The notes: generated from the letters alone by a model not told the origin. Shown: positions 8,826 through 18,854, counted from the first letter of the stretch. The stretch: 64,000 nucleotides of DNA from Cyclobacteriaceae bacterium (GCA_028284125.1 JANQSI010000009.1:248001-312000); one strand, 5' to 3'. Numbers and translations are program-made.

Positions 8826-11285
8826 TCAATCGGCACGTAATGCTTCAGTCGGATTCTTCATTCCAGACTTCAAAGACTGAAAGATGATTATGCCAATTGA
8901 AATAAATAGAATCAGTATAGCCGCAAGAAGAAAAATCATATAATCGATACCGACCCTTTGCGGATACTGTTGAAGCCAGGTTTCCAATATAAAGTAGGAA
9001 ATGAACCAGGCAAAAAGTATCGCTAGGCACATAATGAAAAGATATGATTTACTTAAATGAAACAGGATCTGATTCAAGCTGGCACCAAGTACCTTACGAA
9101 TTCCAATTTCCTTGACTCGTTGTTTTGTTGTAAATGCTATAATTCCAATCAATCCGAAAATTGCAACCATGATTGCTATCACTGTGAAAAAAGTAAGTAG
9201 CTCTGATGCTCTTTGATCATCTTTGTACTGTTCAAGATACTTCTGATCTACGTCACTAAATTCAATTGCTAACCCTCCAAAATGAGTACTCCAGAGCTCT
9301 TTAAGTCTATCGAGCAATTGAGTAAGTGGCACAGAGGTATCCATCTTTAAAGATGCGTAAGTGGAACCTGTGTAAATGGAATGATCGGGAAGATAGTGGA
9401 AGACCATCGGGTCGACTTGGTATTTATGTCCACGCTGGTAATGATCCTTCACTACTCCGATGATGATATAGGGATCTTCTGTTCTTCCTCCATGAAGAAA
9501 AGTCTTACTGACAGCATCTGATGAATTTTCAAAGCCCAATAAACGAGCTCCGCGTTCGTTGATGATGATTGATCGCTGATTTCTTGGAATGTTTTCTGAG
9601 TAGCCAGATCCAGCAATGATTTCCATATCATAGAGATTCACGAAACGCTCGTTAATTGCATAAAAGTGAAATTTGACAGTCGTAGATTGTCCAACGATTT
9701 TTCCACCACTTGTCCAGCTAATTTCTTCTGATGGAATATGGGAAGAAAGCGCCACTTGTTGAATCCCACTGATGTTGGTTAATGCCTTTGAGAAGTTATC
9801 AATTTTACGGAAGTACTGGTCATCACCACGAGTCCTTCTTAGTTTTATTGCAAGTGTATTTTTATGATCAAAACCAGGATCCGTCTCAGTTAGTAGATTG
9901 ACTTGTTGATAAACAACCATGGTCAAGATCAACAGACTTACTCCCGAAAGATATTGGATAAATAAGATACTCTTCCTGAACAAATAGGATGACTTTCCAG
10001 GTGAATCTGCGCCCTTGAGAGCTGAAACTAGGTTTAGCTTGGTAACTAAGAGATAGTGATAGATCCCACATAGAAGACTTAACAGCGTGATAGAAAGAAT
10101 AGCAATGATTGCAAAATCAAAAGTGATAAGAATTGAAATCGGAATGACTTTACCAGTTACCACGGGAAGATGATTCCAAATAACCAGCAACAAACAAATC
10201 GCCAAAAGAAATGTAAACGTCAAATGAAGAAATGATTCTAAAATAAAACTCATAAGCAGGTTTTTCCTATCACTGCCAAGCACCTTTCGTAATCCTGTTT
10301 CCTTAATCCTGTTAAGACTAATGGATGCTGTCATACCTAAGTAGTTAATGGTTACCAGTACTAAAATGAGAACAGCAATAATGCCCATAAAGCGAACGAT
10401 GAAACCATTCCCCTTTCGATCCATTTCACCAAAAAGATCGGACTCCAGATAGATGTCTTTAACTGGAAATATTGAATAGGTAAGACTACCATTGATACGC
10501 TCGTCGATGGTTTTGGTATGCGGTTTAGTTATGGTTAGGATCTCCTCATTGATCGATTCTGTACTTCTACTTTCATTGAGAAGTATGAAGTTGTAGTGAC
10601 TGTACCACCCCCAGTCCGTTCTAATACTTTCGCGTGTCCAATCTAGAATTTCCAATGTTGAGAAAGACAACAAAACCTCAAACTCCAAGTGGGTATTCAT
10701 TGGTAAATCCTCAAAAATCCCCTCAATTGTATACGTCTCTTCTTCGCTCAGCTTAAATGTCTTACCAATAGCCGATTGTATGGAGCCAAAGGTTTTGATC
10801 GCAAAACTTCTGCTCAGCAGGGCCCGAAATGGTTCTTGTAAAATTTCATTTTTATTGCCGGACAAAAGCGGGTAGTTAAACATTCTGAAAAAACTGGAGT
10901 CCGCATGATAGATTTTGTCTTCCGGATAAATCAGTATTTCTTCGTTTTCATTGAATACTTGAACCGTGCTTCCGGATCTTGGATATAGTCGGGAAAAATC
11001 TTCAACTCCTTCTAGTTCATTGAAAAGCAAAGGCCCTATTAACGGGGTGCTGTTTGCATTAACAGATTCAAGCGTTCCATCTTTGTGTATTGTGAAATGG
11101 ACTCGGTACAAATCATCTGACCTAAAATGCAGTTTATCAAAACTGTTTTCAAATCTTGTGTAACCAAAAATGTAAGTGGAAGTTGCTATCGCTGTGACTA
11201 GACCAATCCATGTCAACACATAGTAATAGATGTTGTTACTAATTAAGCGTAAGAAAAATCTGAAGTAAGTTGCAAACATTGCCAT
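8826..11285 (-). CDS. MacB/FtsX-type ABC transporter permease, two FtsX modules
   Basis: 819-residue inner-membrane permease of the Bacteroidota two-module type. TM1 is at about 22-43, followed by a MacB periplasmic core-like domain (~50-285), a first FtsX helix bundle (~290-460), a second periplasmic domain (~470-670) and a second bundle (~680-800). The duplicated cytoplasmic motif is clear: KETGLRKVLGSD in the first module and KEIGIRKVLGAS in the second. Such permeases couple an ATPase to mechanical work on envelope or exported substrates, and they usually pair with a LolD/MacB-like ATPase; none is encoded nearby, so it is orphaned or uses an ATPase in trans. It starts 62 bases after the AraC-type regulator gene on the same strand, so the two may be one transcript. 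Confidence 0.9.
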   Translation of the reverse strand: MAMFATYFRFFLRLISNNIYYYVLTWIGLVTAIATSTYIFGYTRFENSFDKLHFRSDDLYRVHFTIHKDGTLESVNANSTPLIGPLLFNELEGVEDFSRLYPRSGSTVQVFNENEEILIYPEDKIYHADSSFFRMFNYPLLSGNKNEILQEPFRALLSRSFAIKTFGSIQSAIGKTFKLSEEETYTIEGIFEDLPMNTHLEFEVLLSFSTLEILDWTRESIRTDWGWYSHYNFILLNESRSTESINEEILTITKPHTKTIDERINGSLTYSIFPVKDIYLESDLFGEMDRKGNGFIVRFMGIIAVLILVLVTINYLGMTASISLNRIKETGLRKVLGSDRKNLLMSFILESFLHLTFTFLLAICLLLVIWNHLPVVTGKVIPISILITFDFAIIAILSITLLSLLCGIYHYLLVTKLNLVSALKGADSPGKSSYLFRKSILFIQYLSGVSLLILTMVVYQQVNLLTETDPGFDHKNTLAIKLRRTRGDDQYFRKIDNFSKALTNISGIQQVALSSHIPSEEISWTSGGKIVGQSTTVKFHFYAINERFVNLYDMEIIAGSGYSENIPRNQRSIIINERGARLLGFENSSDAVSKTFLHGGRTEDPYIIIGVVKDHYQRGHKYQVDPMVFHYLPDHSIYTGSTYASLKMDTSVPLTQLLDRLKELWSTHFGGLAIEFSDVDQKYLEQYKDDQRASELLTFFTVIAIMVAIFGLIGIIAFTTKQRVKEIGIRKVLGASLNQILFHLSKSYLFIMCLAILFAWFISYFILETWLQQYPQRVGIDYMIFLLAAILILFISIGIIIFQSLKSGMKNPTEALRAD

Positions 11286-11347
11286 TTAGGTTTGGCGCTG
11301 TTTACGGCTAGTGGAGTTCTAAACAGGTTCAATTCACGAATTGTGAC

Positions 11348-12388
11348 TTACTCCTTGTGAAGGTTTCTGTATTCGGCAGGTGTATACATAGTATGCTGTT
11401 TGAACACACGATTGAAACTGTTTTTACTGGCAAAACCGGAATCCAGTGCAACAGCGTATATTTTTTCATTATTGTTTAAAAGGAGACGTTTAGCTTCTTC
11501 TATTCTAAGCTCATTGATATATGAAGTGAAACTTTGCTTAAGAACTTCATTAAACGCTTTAGAAATGTAATTTTCATTGGAATTCAAAGCTTCTGAAAGC
11601 TCTGCTTTACTAAAGCCTTTACTTAAATAAGGTTTCTCTGACTCTAGGTATTTGCGAACTCTTGTAGCTAGCATATTTAATTCCTGATCGTTGATCTGTC
11701 GTTTTATGACAAAGTTGTTTGGGCTTTTTAATAGGAAATAAGCCAGCGCATTGATACCTATCCCCAGGCCGAAAACGAAGAAAAAGCGACTTAAACCAAG
11801 TTCCGAATTTCCTATCATTGAGTAGACGATTGCTCCACCGAATAATAGCAGTAATAGTGAAAACCCAATATGAAGTTGATCAAGGAGATTTTTTTCTTTG
11901 AGCTTATGGTTTTGATTCAACCCCCTGTAATGTTTTGTATAAGTGATGTAAAAAAGTAAATGCAGAAAGGTACTAATCAGGTAAAAATTCCTAATCAAAA
12001 ATCCATTTTCAGAAGATGATATGCTGATTTTTTCCTCGGCTGATAAGATGTAGAACGGAGCTAAGAATAGGACAATAATTAGAAAAGGAACAGCGTGAAG
12101 CGCGTCCGAGATTTTGGCCTCTCCTCCTAACCGGTAAAAAATCCAAAGAAAATATAGAGGTCCAACCAACATTAGAAGCGGTATCTTGACCGCAATCAGA
12201 TGCGGTATGATCTTTTCAAGACCGCTATAGGAAATGAAGTATTCAACAAAAATTATTGACAAGACAATTAGAAGACTCGAATAAATCAACGTCAACCTAT
12301 TCGCTCCTTTTGTTAGAATGATAAGGATTGCAAGAGAAGCGCCATGAAATGCAAGCGCTATAGAAATTATCGATAATAAATTGGTCAA
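11348..12388 (-). CDS. AraC-family regulator with multi-pass membrane N-terminus
   Basis: 346 residues. The first ~215 form about seven hydrophobic helices (such as ISIALAFHGASLAILIIL near the start), and the C-terminal ~100 are a complete AraC-type double helix-turn-helix: the first HTH contains LSKGFSKAELSEALNSNENYISKAFNE, split here as LSKGFSKAELSEALN then SNENYISKAF, and the second contains IYAVALDSGFASKNSFNR followed by YTPAEYR. It is a one-component membrane sensor/regulator; the signal is unknown. It precedes the FtsX permease gene by 62 bases on the same strand and is divergent from the lipoprotein gene at 12560, so both neighbours are candidate targets. Confidence 0.9.
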   Translation of the reverse strand: MTNLLSIISIALAFHGASLAILIILTKGANRLTLIYSSLLIVLSIIFVEYFISYSGLEKIIPHLIAVKIPLLMLVGPLYFLWIFYRLGGEAKISDALHAVPFLIIVLFLAPFYILSAEEKISISSSENGFLIRNFYLISTFLHLLFYITYTKHYRGLNQNHKLKEKNLLDQLHIGFSLLLLLFGGAIVYSMIGNSELGLSRFFFVFGLGIGINALAYFLLKSPNNFVIKRQINDQELNMLATRVRKYLESEKPYLSKGFSKAELSEALNSNENYISKAFNEVLKQSFTSYINELRIEEAKRLLLNNNEKIYAVALDSGFASKNSFNRVFKQHTMYTPAEYRNLHKE

Positions 12389-12559
12389 GTCAAAATCTAA
12401 TCTTACCGGTCGAATACAAAACTAACTGATTGTATTAACGAGAGATTCAAATGCCTGGCCAACTTCTGTTCCCAATTAATTAAACAGTCATCCTGTTACT
12501 AATAGAATCTGCATATTGTCGAGACTTTCAAAAATCATTTTTGTATAGAAATCGATTAG

Positions 12560-13087
12560 ATGAAAAATTCGACCCTAATCTTCTTAATGCTCGTCATAGT
12601 TATCGCATGTCAACAACAACCGTCGGACCAGGAATCTGATCCAACCTTAGAAGCATTTGAGAGAAATTCGGAGACAGTTCTTCAATACATTGAAAACTGG
12701 CAGAACGAAACTCCTGAGTATTCTGATTTTGTTGACGGTTATTATCATTTTCCAACCAATTTCAGTCTCGTTCGGGATTCTGTCACTCTCGAAGAAATGA
12801 TTGAGGAGGATAGATTGGCATTAGAGCAATATGAGTTTCGACTCTTAAACGACTTGACGCTATTGCCAGGTGCTAATCCAATAACGAGGGAAATTGATGG
12901 TTCTGTCAGGTTTTATTCTACCTGGGAAATCACTAAGACAGCTTCCGACTCTACAGAGGAACGAACTGCAAATCTGTTAGTTTATTACTCGTTCGATTTT
13001 AACGAGGAAGGGAAAATAACCTACCTGGATAGAATTGGTGATTATACAGGTCTATTGAGATATCTCGATAGAGTAGATGATTACTAA
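12560..13087 (+). CDS. Lipoprotein with an NTF2-like-looking domain, function unknown
   Basis: 175 residues with a lipoprotein signal (MKNSTLIFLMLVIVIAC, lipidated Cys at 17). The remainder is acidic. Predicted helix-strand order, with DGYYHFPTNFSLVRD and a late SVRFYSTWEIT strand pair, resembles NTF2/SnoaL-like cone folds, a guess from pattern only. Expected location is a periplasm-facing membrane leaflet. It is divergent from the AraC regulator (171-base shared region) and convergent with the large plug-domain gene. The ATG at 12560 directly precedes the signal peptide, which fixes the start. Confidence 0.75.
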   Translation: MKNSTLIFLMLVIVIACQQQPSDQESDPTLEAFERNSETVLQYIENWQNETPEYSDFVDGYYHFPTNFSLVRDSVTLEEMIEEDRLALEQYEFRLLNDLTLLPGANPITREIDGSVRFYSTWEITKTASDSTEERTANLLVYYSFDFNEEGKITYLDRIGDYTGLLRYLDRVDDY

Positions 13088-13155
13088 GACTTGATTTAAT
13101 GAATAGCTCTTGAATCGTGTACAATACATCGGTCTTCATGAACACAATAATATGC

Positions 13156-16100
13156 TCAATTACCTCCTTCCAACTCAACAACATCAAATCCTCCAGGAAG
13201 ATTGAAAGTCTTCACTTTTGCCTCAACTCTTGTACTACCCCCTTTTCTCGAATAAGCGACTACAACTCCCGCCGCTCCCCTTGCGCCAAATATTGCGGCA
13301 GAAGGTCCATCAAAAACCTCGATCTTGCCAATTGCGTCAGGGTCGATTAGGTTGAAGTCCCGTGCAGAAATTTGAATTCCATCAAACAAAAACATGGCCG
13401 AAGATCCAGATTGGAATGAAATGATACCTCCCATGATAAACCCTTGTGGCAATCCGTTGAGATCTCTCTCAACACGACTACCAGGAACTCTACCTAAGAG
13501 ATATTCTAAAATACCTGCTATCATCAAATCGCGTTCTGATTCATTCTTATCGAGATCAAAAGCGAAATTAGGTTCTCCATAATAGACTTCTGACTTTTCC
13601 TCCGTTTCTTCAGTGACTCTCTTGGAAGTTATTTCCACTGTATTAAGTTTTATGGCTCCTTCTATCCCAGAGATATCGCTAAAGTCTGAAGAAATGAATT
13701 CAACATTACTGCTTTTTTTACTACACCTATCTGTTGACGTTGGGTCAAAGAAATACTTAGTGGTGTCAAGTTCAACTTGAAATTCAGAAGCTTTTTTCCC
13801 GCCGTAGTTCAAAATAAGATCAGTAGTATCATTGAAAAGAACATCGTCAAAATGAAATGATCCGTCAGTAGCTACATCAGCCAAAACGACTTGAGCAGGA
13901 TTGCTCTTTATCAACAACTGAATTGTTGTTTGCTCTTCATTCTTTTTTGGTGGTGGGTCTAACCTGCCGCTTAATGAAAACCCTTGTTCATATGAAAACT
14001 CTGGCCTTCCGAACCTAGTATTAAATATGTCCGAATAGTTCAATGGTTTTCTAACTTCATTTTGCACAGGATATAGCTGCGCATCACCCAAAAAGTAATC
14101 TTGTATTGATTCATTTAATGCCAAGAATTCCGGAGAATAACCTTCAGGCGATTTAGCTCGATGAAAAACACGTTTTTGCTTAATGACATCATATTTTTCA
14201 TCCAATACACAGAAGTCGTTTATTCCATGTCTTAGTTTATCCTTTTCGACGAAGAAAGTAAATTGATCCTTTCTATCAATGACTGTCCGCCCCAACGAGG
14301 ATATCAACTCGTAAGACTCGACAGTCAAAGTAAATTCCGAGTATGAACCCAGGTTGGTTAACTGGACATTGTACCCGGTTGGTATTTCATCAATACTTAG
14401 ATCAAGAACCTGAGAATTAGAAATCGGGAGCTCCCACTTTCTTTTAGAACCGTCGATCAATGCATAATACGATTCATCTTTTGGCTTAAAATCCACCATT
14501 TCGTGAAAGCCAAGTGAGTCTGTAGAAAAATCGAGAATTAAATCGTGTTTGCTGTTAAAAACTCTGATGTAGGAGGTTACTGGTTGATCAATTTCGTTGA
14601 ATGTTCTTACTTGAAAAGTATTCTTAGCACCGGTAATGATGCTGCCATACTCAGGATAAAACTTCACTGTGTTCGCTTCTAATTGTCGTGGCTTACTGGA
14701 TAGATATTGTTTTCGGGAGAAAAATCCTTCAGAGTCGAAATTTTTCATCCATTGAGTGAATGCGCGAAACTCATATATTCCTGAATACAATGTCGCTGGA
14801 ATACTCAGACTTCCACTCGATTTTCCACCTGTTATGTCGATTTTAGCTTTGCTGACAAGTTCGCATTCAGGTCCAATCAATTCAACATAAAGGACTCGAC
14901 TTTTCGAACCAAGTTCAAAGAATTTTCCAGAGAATAAATAAGCATCAAAGTCAACACTCCCACCAGGGACCAGTTCGGCGTTTTCGTCAAAATCTAAAAA
15001 AACGTATTCTCTTTGATATAAGCTATCGTAGACATTGAGGTTTTCCGTAAAAACCTTTTTTGTGTCAACGATCGTTATTTCGTCACCAGGATTATAATTA
15101 GTGGGCAACTGCCTAGATATGCCTTCTAGTCCCATCTCTTCATAAAACCAAACATCCATTGGGCGGATCAAGAATCCCTGATGATCTAGTGGAGTATTTT
15201 GCATCCGAAGTTGCATCCAGGAAGTCTCATTTATGAGGTGTCGATAGTTTTCATAGTGGATTTCCTTTTGTTTGTTTCGGTATTCCACACGTATAAAACC
15301 CGGAAATGATAAGAAAGAAGTAGCATCGTCTTTTCTCTGTGCAATTGTTTCTGATTTGACCTTCCTGTCAGTACTTGATCGTATGGCTGACAGCTTTTCA
15401 AAAGGCACTCGTTCGTTATATAACTCAAACCCTTCTTCATCTATTTGATTAGAGGATAATGCTCTTAAAAAATGCATTTTAGAGCCCAGGTACGATCTTT
15501 TTCTGTTTTCTTCCCAAGCCTTGGCTTTTTCCACACTTGGCGGATTCATTTCCTCGAAAAAAGCATAGCCGGTGTATGTTACTGCACCTGTTAATTTGTT
15601 CAGCGAAAAACTCGATAAGTCATAAATGATGGTATAACCTAAGGCAGTATTTTTTATCACCAAGGGTTCATTCGTTGTTGCAGTAAGATTCCCAGCAGCG
15701 CTTTCGAATTCTAGTACATAGGAGTTGTCAATGGTGCACTTGGTGTGGAAATTGTATTCATCAGTACCTAAAAAGCTCTTTGCAAATCTTTGATAATTTC
15801 TCTTCCATTGTTTATCGCGCTTGGCATCTACAACCACCGTTTCTAAAGCCTTGATGTCTGGTTTCAAGTTAAAATTCTTAATTGACTGAGAATTACTTTC
15901 TGAGACCCTTATAATAGAACTCTCAGGGATGAATCCGATAATCGAACATATGATTTGATAGGTGCCTTCAGTTTCTAAGGAAATCTGATATTCTCCGTTT
16001 ATATCACTATAAGTTCCTATAGAGGTATTTTCCAAATAGATATTGGCAAATGGTAAAGGATCTCCATTTTCATCGATCACTTTTCCGGAAAGAGTGAAAT

Positions 16101-16161
16101 TTTGCGCAAAACTTAGATTTACCCAAATAATAAAAAGGCCGAAAAATAACTTGCGAGTCAC
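13156..16161 (-). CDS. Exported CarboxypepD_reg / MG2-like / C-terminal plug-domain protein
   Basis: 1001 residues with a signal peptide (1-19, ending SFAQ). Residues ~20-110 are a CarboxypepD_reg beta-sandwich (SGKVIDENGDPLPFANIYL). A middle region (~430-500) with VELIGPECELVSKAKI and GIYEFRAFTQWMKNFD matches the macroglobulin MG2-like segment of this Bacteroidota family. A TonB-receptor plug-like domain closes the protein (~860-975: GRVPGSRVERD, MFLFDGIQI, IDPDAIGKIEVFDGPSAAIF). No outer-membrane beta-barrel follows: the reading frame ends about 30 residues after the plug. This layout (plug without barrel) is known from unassigned Bacteroidota proteins and suggests an outer-membrane or surface accessory role rather than transport. 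It faces the lipoprotein gene tail to tail and has its own upstream region. Confidence 0.85.
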   Translation of the reverse strand: MTRKLFFGLFIIWVNLSFAQNFTLSGKVIDENGDPLPFANIYLENTSIGTYSDINGEYQISLETEGTYQIICSIIGFIPESSIIRVSESNSQSIKNFNLKPDIKALETVVVDAKRDKQWKRNYQRFAKSFLGTDEYNFHTKCTIDNSYVLEFESAAGNLTATTNEPLVIKNTALGYTIIYDLSSFSLNKLTGAVTYTGYAFFEEMNPPSVEKAKAWEENRKRSYLGSKMHFLRALSSNQIDEEGFELYNERVPFEKLSAIRSSTDRKVKSETIAQRKDDATSFLSFPGFIRVEYRNKQKEIHYENYRHLINETSWMQLRMQNTPLDHQGFLIRPMDVWFYEEMGLEGISRQLPTNYNPGDEITIVDTKKVFTENLNVYDSLYQREYVFLDFDENAELVPGGSVDFDAYLFSGKFFELGSKSRVLYVELIGPECELVSKAKIDITGGKSSGSLSIPATLYSGIYEFRAFTQWMKNFDSEGFFSRKQYLSSKPRQLEANTVKFYPEYGSIITGAKNTFQVRTFNEIDQPVTSYIRVFNSKHDLILDFSTDSLGFHEMVDFKPKDESYYALIDGSKRKWELPISNSQVLDLSIDEIPTGYNVQLTNLGSYSEFTLTVESYELISSLGRTVIDRKDQFTFFVEKDKLRHGINDFCVLDEKYDVIKQKRVFHRAKSPEGYSPEFLALNESIQDYFLGDAQLYPVQNEVRKPLNYSDIFNTRFGRPEFSYEQGFSLSGRLDPPPKKNEEQTTIQLLIKSNPAQVVLADVATDGSFHFDDVLFNDTTDLILNYGGKKASEFQVELDTTKYFFDPTSTDRCSKKSSNVEFISSDFSDISGIEGAIKLNTVEITSKRVTEETEEKSEVYYGEPNFAFDLDKNESERDLMIAGILEYLLGRVPGSRVERDLNGLPQGFIMGGIISFQSGSSAMFLFDGIQISARDFNLIDPDAIGKIEVFDGPSAAIFGARGAAGVVVAYSRKGGSTRVEAKVKTFNLPGGFDVVELEGGN

Positions 16162-16222
16162 TTAAGTAAGATCAGATTGGTTGTGATTATTACAATGAAA
16201 GAAAGCAAAAACCCTACAATTG

Positions 16223-16253
16223 TTGGTTTAATGTTATAAAAGAATACTTTTTG
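16223..16253 (+). promoter_or_regulatory. Candidate Bacteroidota promoter for the secreted-protein gene at 16353
   Basis: TTG at 16223-16225, 19 bases, then TACTTTTTG at 16245-16253, close to the Bacteroidota pattern TTTG-N19-TAnnTTTG with one extra T. Transcription would start near 16260, giving an untranslated leader of about 90 bases to the ATG at 16353. The gene at 33400 has a similar TACTTTTA box at 33364-33371. Confidence 0.35.
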
Positions 16254-16352
16254 TCAAGAATAAATAGTATTGAACCTTCCAAACCTCTCGCTCATCGATA
16301 TATGTATGATTTAGAGAAAATTTTGAGATATTTTTATTCAAAATTTTCACCT

Positions 16353-16862
16353 ATGAAAAACCTAGCCATCATTCTACTCATATTCTGTTCAGTTGCTGTT
16401 CACGCTCAAGATGAAAACATTGTTGCTATCGTCGACGATTTAACGATGAAATGGGATAAGCAGGCCGAAACATTACAGAAATACACAGGATTAAGATATT
16501 ACTGCACAGCAGAAGTTTATCGAACCAACACAACAGAGTTACTCGACGAGATCCATCATTACGATACACTCCTGTATGGAATTGTGACTCGGAAATACGC
16601 CGATAGTAAGGACAAGGAAGCTGAGGCTACATTGAAAGATATTATTACTGTGGAAGCAGACTATACCACAAAGAGTTTCAAGGAATTTCTTCAGAAGGAG
16701 TGTGATGGATATACAGAGATTGAAGAAAACTACAAGAACAAGGGATCCAAGTATTACAAAGAGATTGAGAAATTGGAAAAAGAGTTATCAAAGTATGTGA
16801 TAACAATTACCCAGCGAATCGACTTGATCGATGAGCATATTCATCACTTGAAATTGGATTGA
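16353..16862 (+). CDS. Small secreted helical protein with paired Cys and HH motifs (paralogue of the gene at 33400)
   Basis: 169 residues from the ATG at 16353, chosen because it starts a clean signal peptide (MKNLAIILLIFCSVAVHAQ); an upstream in-frame start would add 34 residues and lie at or before the predicted transcription start. The mature part looks entirely helical with coiled-coil character near the C-terminus (EIEKLEKELSKY). Features shared with its paralogue: VDDLT..W (about 27-34), C51, LLDEIHH (63-69), C117 and IDEHIHHL at the end; 66 residues separate the two Cys in both proteins. The Cys pair could form a periplasmic disulfide, and the HH motifs could bind metal; both are inference. 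I know no named family. It ends one base from the antiporter gene's stop, which is convergent. Confidence 0.85.
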   Translation: MKNLAIILLIFCSVAVHAQDENIVAIVDDLTMKWDKQAETLQKYTGLRYYCTAEVYRTNTTELLDEIHHYDTLLYGIVTRKYADSKDKEAEATLKDIITVEADYTTKSFKEFLQKECDGYTEIEENYKNKGSKYYKEIEKLEKELSKYVITITQRIDLIDEHIHHLKLD

Positions 16863-16863
16863 T

Positions 16864-18726
16864 TTAATCTCCTTCTAACACTCGACGAAATTCTGCTAAG
16901 GCGGAAGTATTACCAATAACGGTTACAATATCGCCAAGAAGCAAATGTGTGTCTCCGTGGGGAATGAACATTTCGTCTCCTCTACGCTGAATGACTAACG
17001 AGCCAGAAGGCGGAAACGCCACATCTTTTACCAACTTACGGTCTATTTCTTTATTGATGATTTTAATTTCTTCTACTCGATAGATCCCAAAGCTTTCTGA
17101 TAAGGAGCTAACCGCATCAGGGCGCATGATCATATCCTCAATGTAATGTGCGATTACTTCATCCTGATCAACGATTTTGAGTGTAGCTTTTGGATCTATT
17201 TCATCTTTAAGTGTAAGATCTTTTTGAGTAATGACTTTCTCATGATTCAAGTCTTGAGTGACGTATTTTGTGAGTTCCTGATTATGAGTATTTGAACTTG
17301 TTAATACAATAACCTGGTCGGTCGTATGGATATCTAAGTTATCCAATGAGTTGGTGTTCAATTCTTCTACAAATTGAAACGGTACAGATTTTTTCTCGAA
17401 ATCTGGTATAATGTCTTTTTGATCTATCAAGGTGATGAAAGAAATGCCATGCATTTTAAAGCGCTCAGACAGATACAAACTCGCCCTACTCCCACCTAGA
17501 ATATAGACGTAGTGAATCAACTCTCCCTCACCGCTAATGGCTTTATAAATGAGCGGAGAAAGCAAGCTAGCAAGAATAGATGCGGTTACAATCCCAGCGT
17601 TCTCAGCAGTGCCTATGATCCCTAATGAAAGTCCAATCTGCGCTGTAGCGATAGTCAAACCCAATCTAGCTGTTAACAAAATCCCTCCTGCTAATGCTTT
17701 TTTCAGCCCAAAGACCTTAGCCATTACAATCGCGGGAATCACTTGTGTGAGAAAGAATCCAACAGTCAAGGTCAGTATAAAGGGAATAGATTCACCAAAG
17801 TGAGTTAATGCAGAAAGGTCAAGATTAACTCCTACTGTGATGAAGAAAATCGGGATGAAGAATCCATAACTCATTCCATCAAGCTTGAAAACCAGAGCAG
17901 AGCGCTCTTTACTTACAAAGAAGCTTAGAAGTGTTCCGCAAAAGAAAGCTCCCATTACAGGCTCCGTACCGATTAAGATGGCAATGATGACAAACAGCAG
18001 AAGTAAGGCAACCGTTCCTCTGACTCTGATCTGACTAGCAGCATGTTCCAATCTGTATAGTAGCTTCTGAAAAGTTTGGACTTTTATTAACCGTTTTCCA
18101 ACAATATAGGTGACTGCAAAAACTGCAAAAATCACCGTGAATAACAGTAGTTCCACTTCAAGCCCATTTCTTAGATATCCTGCGTAAACCGAAATAAGAA
18201 TAATACTCATGATGGTTGCGATAGCACCTTCCATCAGTAATACCTGCCCGTATTTTCTTGTAAGCTCACCATCTGCTTTTAAAATGGGAACGATGATACT
18301 TAAAGCCACCGTTGGCAATAACAGTGTGAAATAGATAACATCGATATCCATTGAAAAGCTTAGCAGGAAAGCAAATGGAAATGAAAGGACCAACGACCCG
18401 AAGTAAATGAAAACAGCTAGTAGGAAAGAGTTACTTATCATGTCAATGAACTTGAGTCGACCTCTTGGAAGAGAGGAAATGATCTTATTTACATCGATTT
18501 CAAGTCCGGCCAGAAAAATCAAAAAAAGAAATCCCATTTGACCAAGGAAGTCGAGGTATTCCGTTGTTTCCACCCATCCCAACACATACGGACCAACCAT
18601 TACCCCCATGATGATTTCGGCTATAACAGCTGGCAATTTCCCAATTTCCAGCCATGATAAAACCAGTGGTACAAGCCAGGCAATACTGAAAATAATGAAT
18701 AAGGGCAGAACGTCGTTTGATTCCAT
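16864..18726 (-). CDS. CPA2-type cation:proton antiporter with C-terminal TrkA domains (Kef-like)
   Basis: 620 residues. About twelve membrane helices fill the first ~390 residues (Na+/H+ exchanger fold; GTEPVMGAFFCGTLLSFF is the conserved middle region). Then comes a Rossmann-like TrkA-N domain (starting YVYILGGSRASLYLSERF, ~400-510), with the usual GxGxxG loop reduced to GGSRAS, and a TrkA-C domain (~530-615). The family exchanges K+ or Na+ for protons under nucleotide or ligand control. The start at 18726 gives the first helix after a short polar head. It is divergent from yaaA with 163 bases between. The transported ion is not decidable from sequence. Confidence 0.9.
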   Translation of the reverse strand: MESNDVLPLFIIFSIAWLVPLVLSWLEIGKLPAVIAEIIMGVMVGPYVLGWVETTEYLDFLGQMGFLFLIFLAGLEIDVNKIISSLPRGRLKFIDMISNSFLLAVFIYFGSLVLSFPFAFLLSFSMDIDVIYFTLLLPTVALSIIVPILKADGELTRKYGQVLLMEGAIATIMSIILISVYAGYLRNGLEVELLLFTVIFAVFAVTYIVGKRLIKVQTFQKLLYRLEHAASQIRVRGTVALLLLFVIIAILIGTEPVMGAFFCGTLLSFFVSKERSALVFKLDGMSYGFFIPIFFITVGVNLDLSALTHFGESIPFILTLTVGFFLTQVIPAIVMAKVFGLKKALAGGILLTARLGLTIATAQIGLSLGIIGTAENAGIVTASILASLLSPLIYKAISGEGELIHYVYILGGSRASLYLSERFKMHGISFITLIDQKDIIPDFEKKSVPFQFVEELNTNSLDNLDIHTTDQVIVLTSSNTHNQELTKYVTQDLNHEKVITQKDLTLKDEIDPKATLKIVDQDEVIAHYIEDMIMRPDAVSSLSESFGIYRVEEIKIINKEIDRKLVKDVAFPPSGSLVIQRRGDEMFIPHGDTHLLLGDIVTVIGNTSALAEFRRVLEGD

Positions 18727-18854
18727 TCAATGATATTGACTAGAGTTGTGTGCTAGTTACTTTTCTAAAATAAGCAATCCATTTATCAAAAATCCTAATA
18801 AAGCTCATTGAGGAAGACCTTACAAAAATTATACACAATTAATCCAAAAGCAGA

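Noticed and set aside
16251-16352. 34-codon upstream extension of the secreted-protein gene
   Set aside because: It would place a signal peptide internally and starts at or before the predicted transcription start; the paralogue at 33400 has no such extension.
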